Assembly (NCBI GenBank): GCA_025935735.1
Contig: JAICUS010000363.1
Span: 1-6,360, forward strand
Reading direction: 5' to 3'
DNA length: 6,360 bases
From: Solirubrobacteraceae bacterium
Lineage (GTDB): Bacteria > Actinomycetota > Thermoleophilia > Solirubrobacterales > Solirubrobacteraceae
This document shows positions 5,574 through 6,360 of this stretch, piece after piece. The notes under the pieces are model-generated. The model searched no databases, had not been told where the DNA came from, and was given only the letters and a program-made list of their open reading frames with translations. The position numbers were made by a program, and so were the translations under genes. Positions within the stretch are counted from its first letter, which is position 1; every line of letters begins with the position of its first letter.

Positions 5574-6360
5574 GGCAGCTTCTTCGCGCCCCGCCGGGTC
5601 ACCGGATTCGACGGCGGCGGGACGACCGGGCCGATGTCGCCGTCCGGCGCCTCGTCGAGGTCGACGATCACCGGCGCGTGGTCGGACGGCCCGGAGCCCT
5701 TGCGGGCCTGGCGGTCGATCCAGGCGGCCTTGACGCGCTCGGCCACCGGCGCGCTCGCCAGCACGAGGTCGATCCGCATGCCGAGGTCCTGGTGGAACAT
5801 CCCCGCGCGGTAGTCCCAGTAGCTGAACACGCGCTCGCCCGGCCAGCGGTCGCGCACCACGTCGCGCAGGCCGAGCGCCTGCAGCTCGGCCAGCGCCTCC
5901 CGCTCCGGCGGCGTGACGTGCGTCTGGCCGACGTAGGCGTCCGGGTCGAACACGTCGTCGTCGGTCGGGGCGATGTTCATGTCGCCGAGGACGATCGTCG
6001 CCTCCGGGCCGGCGGCCACCATCTCGCGCAGCGCGCCGAGCCATTCCAGCTTGTAGGCGTAGTGGTCGGAGTCCGGCTCGCGGCCGTTCGGGACGTAGAC
6101 GCAGACGATGCGGATGCCGCCGCAGGTCGCGGAGACGGCGCGGGCCTCGGGATCGGGGAAGCCCGGCGCGCCGGGGATGCCGGTGGTCACGTCCTCCAGC
6201 CCGGCGCGGGAGAGGATCGCCACGCCGTTCCAGGCGCCCTGGCCGTGGGCCGCCACCTCGTAGCCGCGGTCCGCGAGCTCGGAGCCGAGCAGCTCGGCGA
6301 ACGCGGCGTCTATCAGCTTGGTCTCCTGCAGGCACAGGACGTCCGGCTGCCGCTGGTCCA
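5561..6360 (-). CDS. xthA: Exodeoxyribonuclease III / AP endonuclease (partial, N-terminus beyond right edge)
   Basis: Mg-dependent enzyme of the exonuclease-endonuclease-phosphatase fold. It cuts 5' to abasic sites and degrades 3' ends of duplex DNA, in base excision repair. 265 codons plus the stop are visible; about the first 30 residues lie off the right edge. Numbering from the first complete codon in the window: PDVLCLQETK at 5-14 with metal-binding Glu12; HGQGAWNGVAILSR at 38-51; YVPNG at 88-92 (catalytic Tyr88); GDMNI at 125-129 (Asp126, Asn128); SYWDYR at 179-184 (Trp181); MRIDLVLAS at 194-202 (Asp197); and GPSDHAPV at 223-230 (Asp226-His227). All expected active-site residues in the visible part are present. 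A tail of about 30 residues rich in Pro and basic residues follows the core, ending KKLPQSP. A GTG at 6256 could be mistaken for the start, but the frame continues upstream with clear family sequence, including the essential Glu. It converges on the polymerase gene. Confidence 0.95.
   Translation of the reverse strand, partial: DQRQPDVLCLQETKLIDAAFAELLGSELADRGYEVAAHGQGAWNGVAILSRAGLEDVTTGIPGAPGFPDPEARAVSATCGGIRIVCVYVPNGREPDSDHYAYKLEWLGALREMVAAGPEATIVLGDMNIAPTDDDVFDPDAYVGQTHVTPPEREALAELQALGLRDVVRDRWPGERVFSYWDYRAGMFHQDLGMRIDLVLASAPVAERVKAAWIDRQARKGSGPSDHAPVIVDLDEAPDGDIGPVVPPPSNPVTRRGAKKLPQSP

Noticed and set aside
4341..6335. 664-codon minus-strand frame spanning the polymerase and exonuclease III genes
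   Set aside because: The translation is Arg/Ala/Gly-rich without domains, and it is out of frame with the real exonuclease III gene.

Overview
The window looks like chromosomal DNA from a very high-GC actinobacterium. G+C is well above 70% by eye, and the Leu codons are nearly all CTG/CTC. A paired FadE-type acyl-CoA dehydrogenase operon, an XRE-MmyB regulator and a stand-alone LigD-type polymerase are all familiar from Actinomycetota. A Thermoleophilia/Solirubrobacterales origin is possible, but that is an impression and not something the sequence proves.

Layout. (1) Positions 1-2169, minus strand: two adjacent acyl-CoA dehydrogenase genes. The upstream one is complete (2169-883). The second starts at the very next base (882) and runs off the left edge. 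(2) Positions 2170-2308: a short divergent intergenic region with two near-identical perfect palindromes centred on GGGGTC/GACCCC and a degenerate half copy. (3) Positions 2309-5573, plus strand: three tightly spaced genes. These are an XRE-family regulator with an MmyB-like ligand-binding domain, a 14-TM DHA2-type MFS efflux transporter 36 bp downstream, and a stand-alone LigD-type primase-polymerase 13 bp further on. (4) Positions 5561-6360, minus strand: an exonuclease III/AP endonuclease gene that converges on the polymerase gene, overlaps its 3' end by 13 bp, and runs off the right edge.

How the genes may work together. The two dehydrogenases probably act together, possibly as a heteromer, in beta-oxidation of an acyl-CoA. 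The regulator probably controls the adjacent transporter. A perfect 15-bp palindrome covering the regulator's last codons and stop, just upstream of the transporter, is a good operator candidate. The polymerase and exonuclease III are both DNA-repair enzymes, and their chemistries (AP-site incision, gap filling) fit one base-excision repair route. No ku or ligase gene is visible here.

Most of the window is ordinary core-type gene content. No CRISPR array, RNA gene, integrase or transposase is visible. The points that merit a second look are the palindrome pair at 2230-2299, the palindrome at 3077-3091, the divergent signature motif in the complete dehydrogenase, and the polymerase/exonuclease III pairing.
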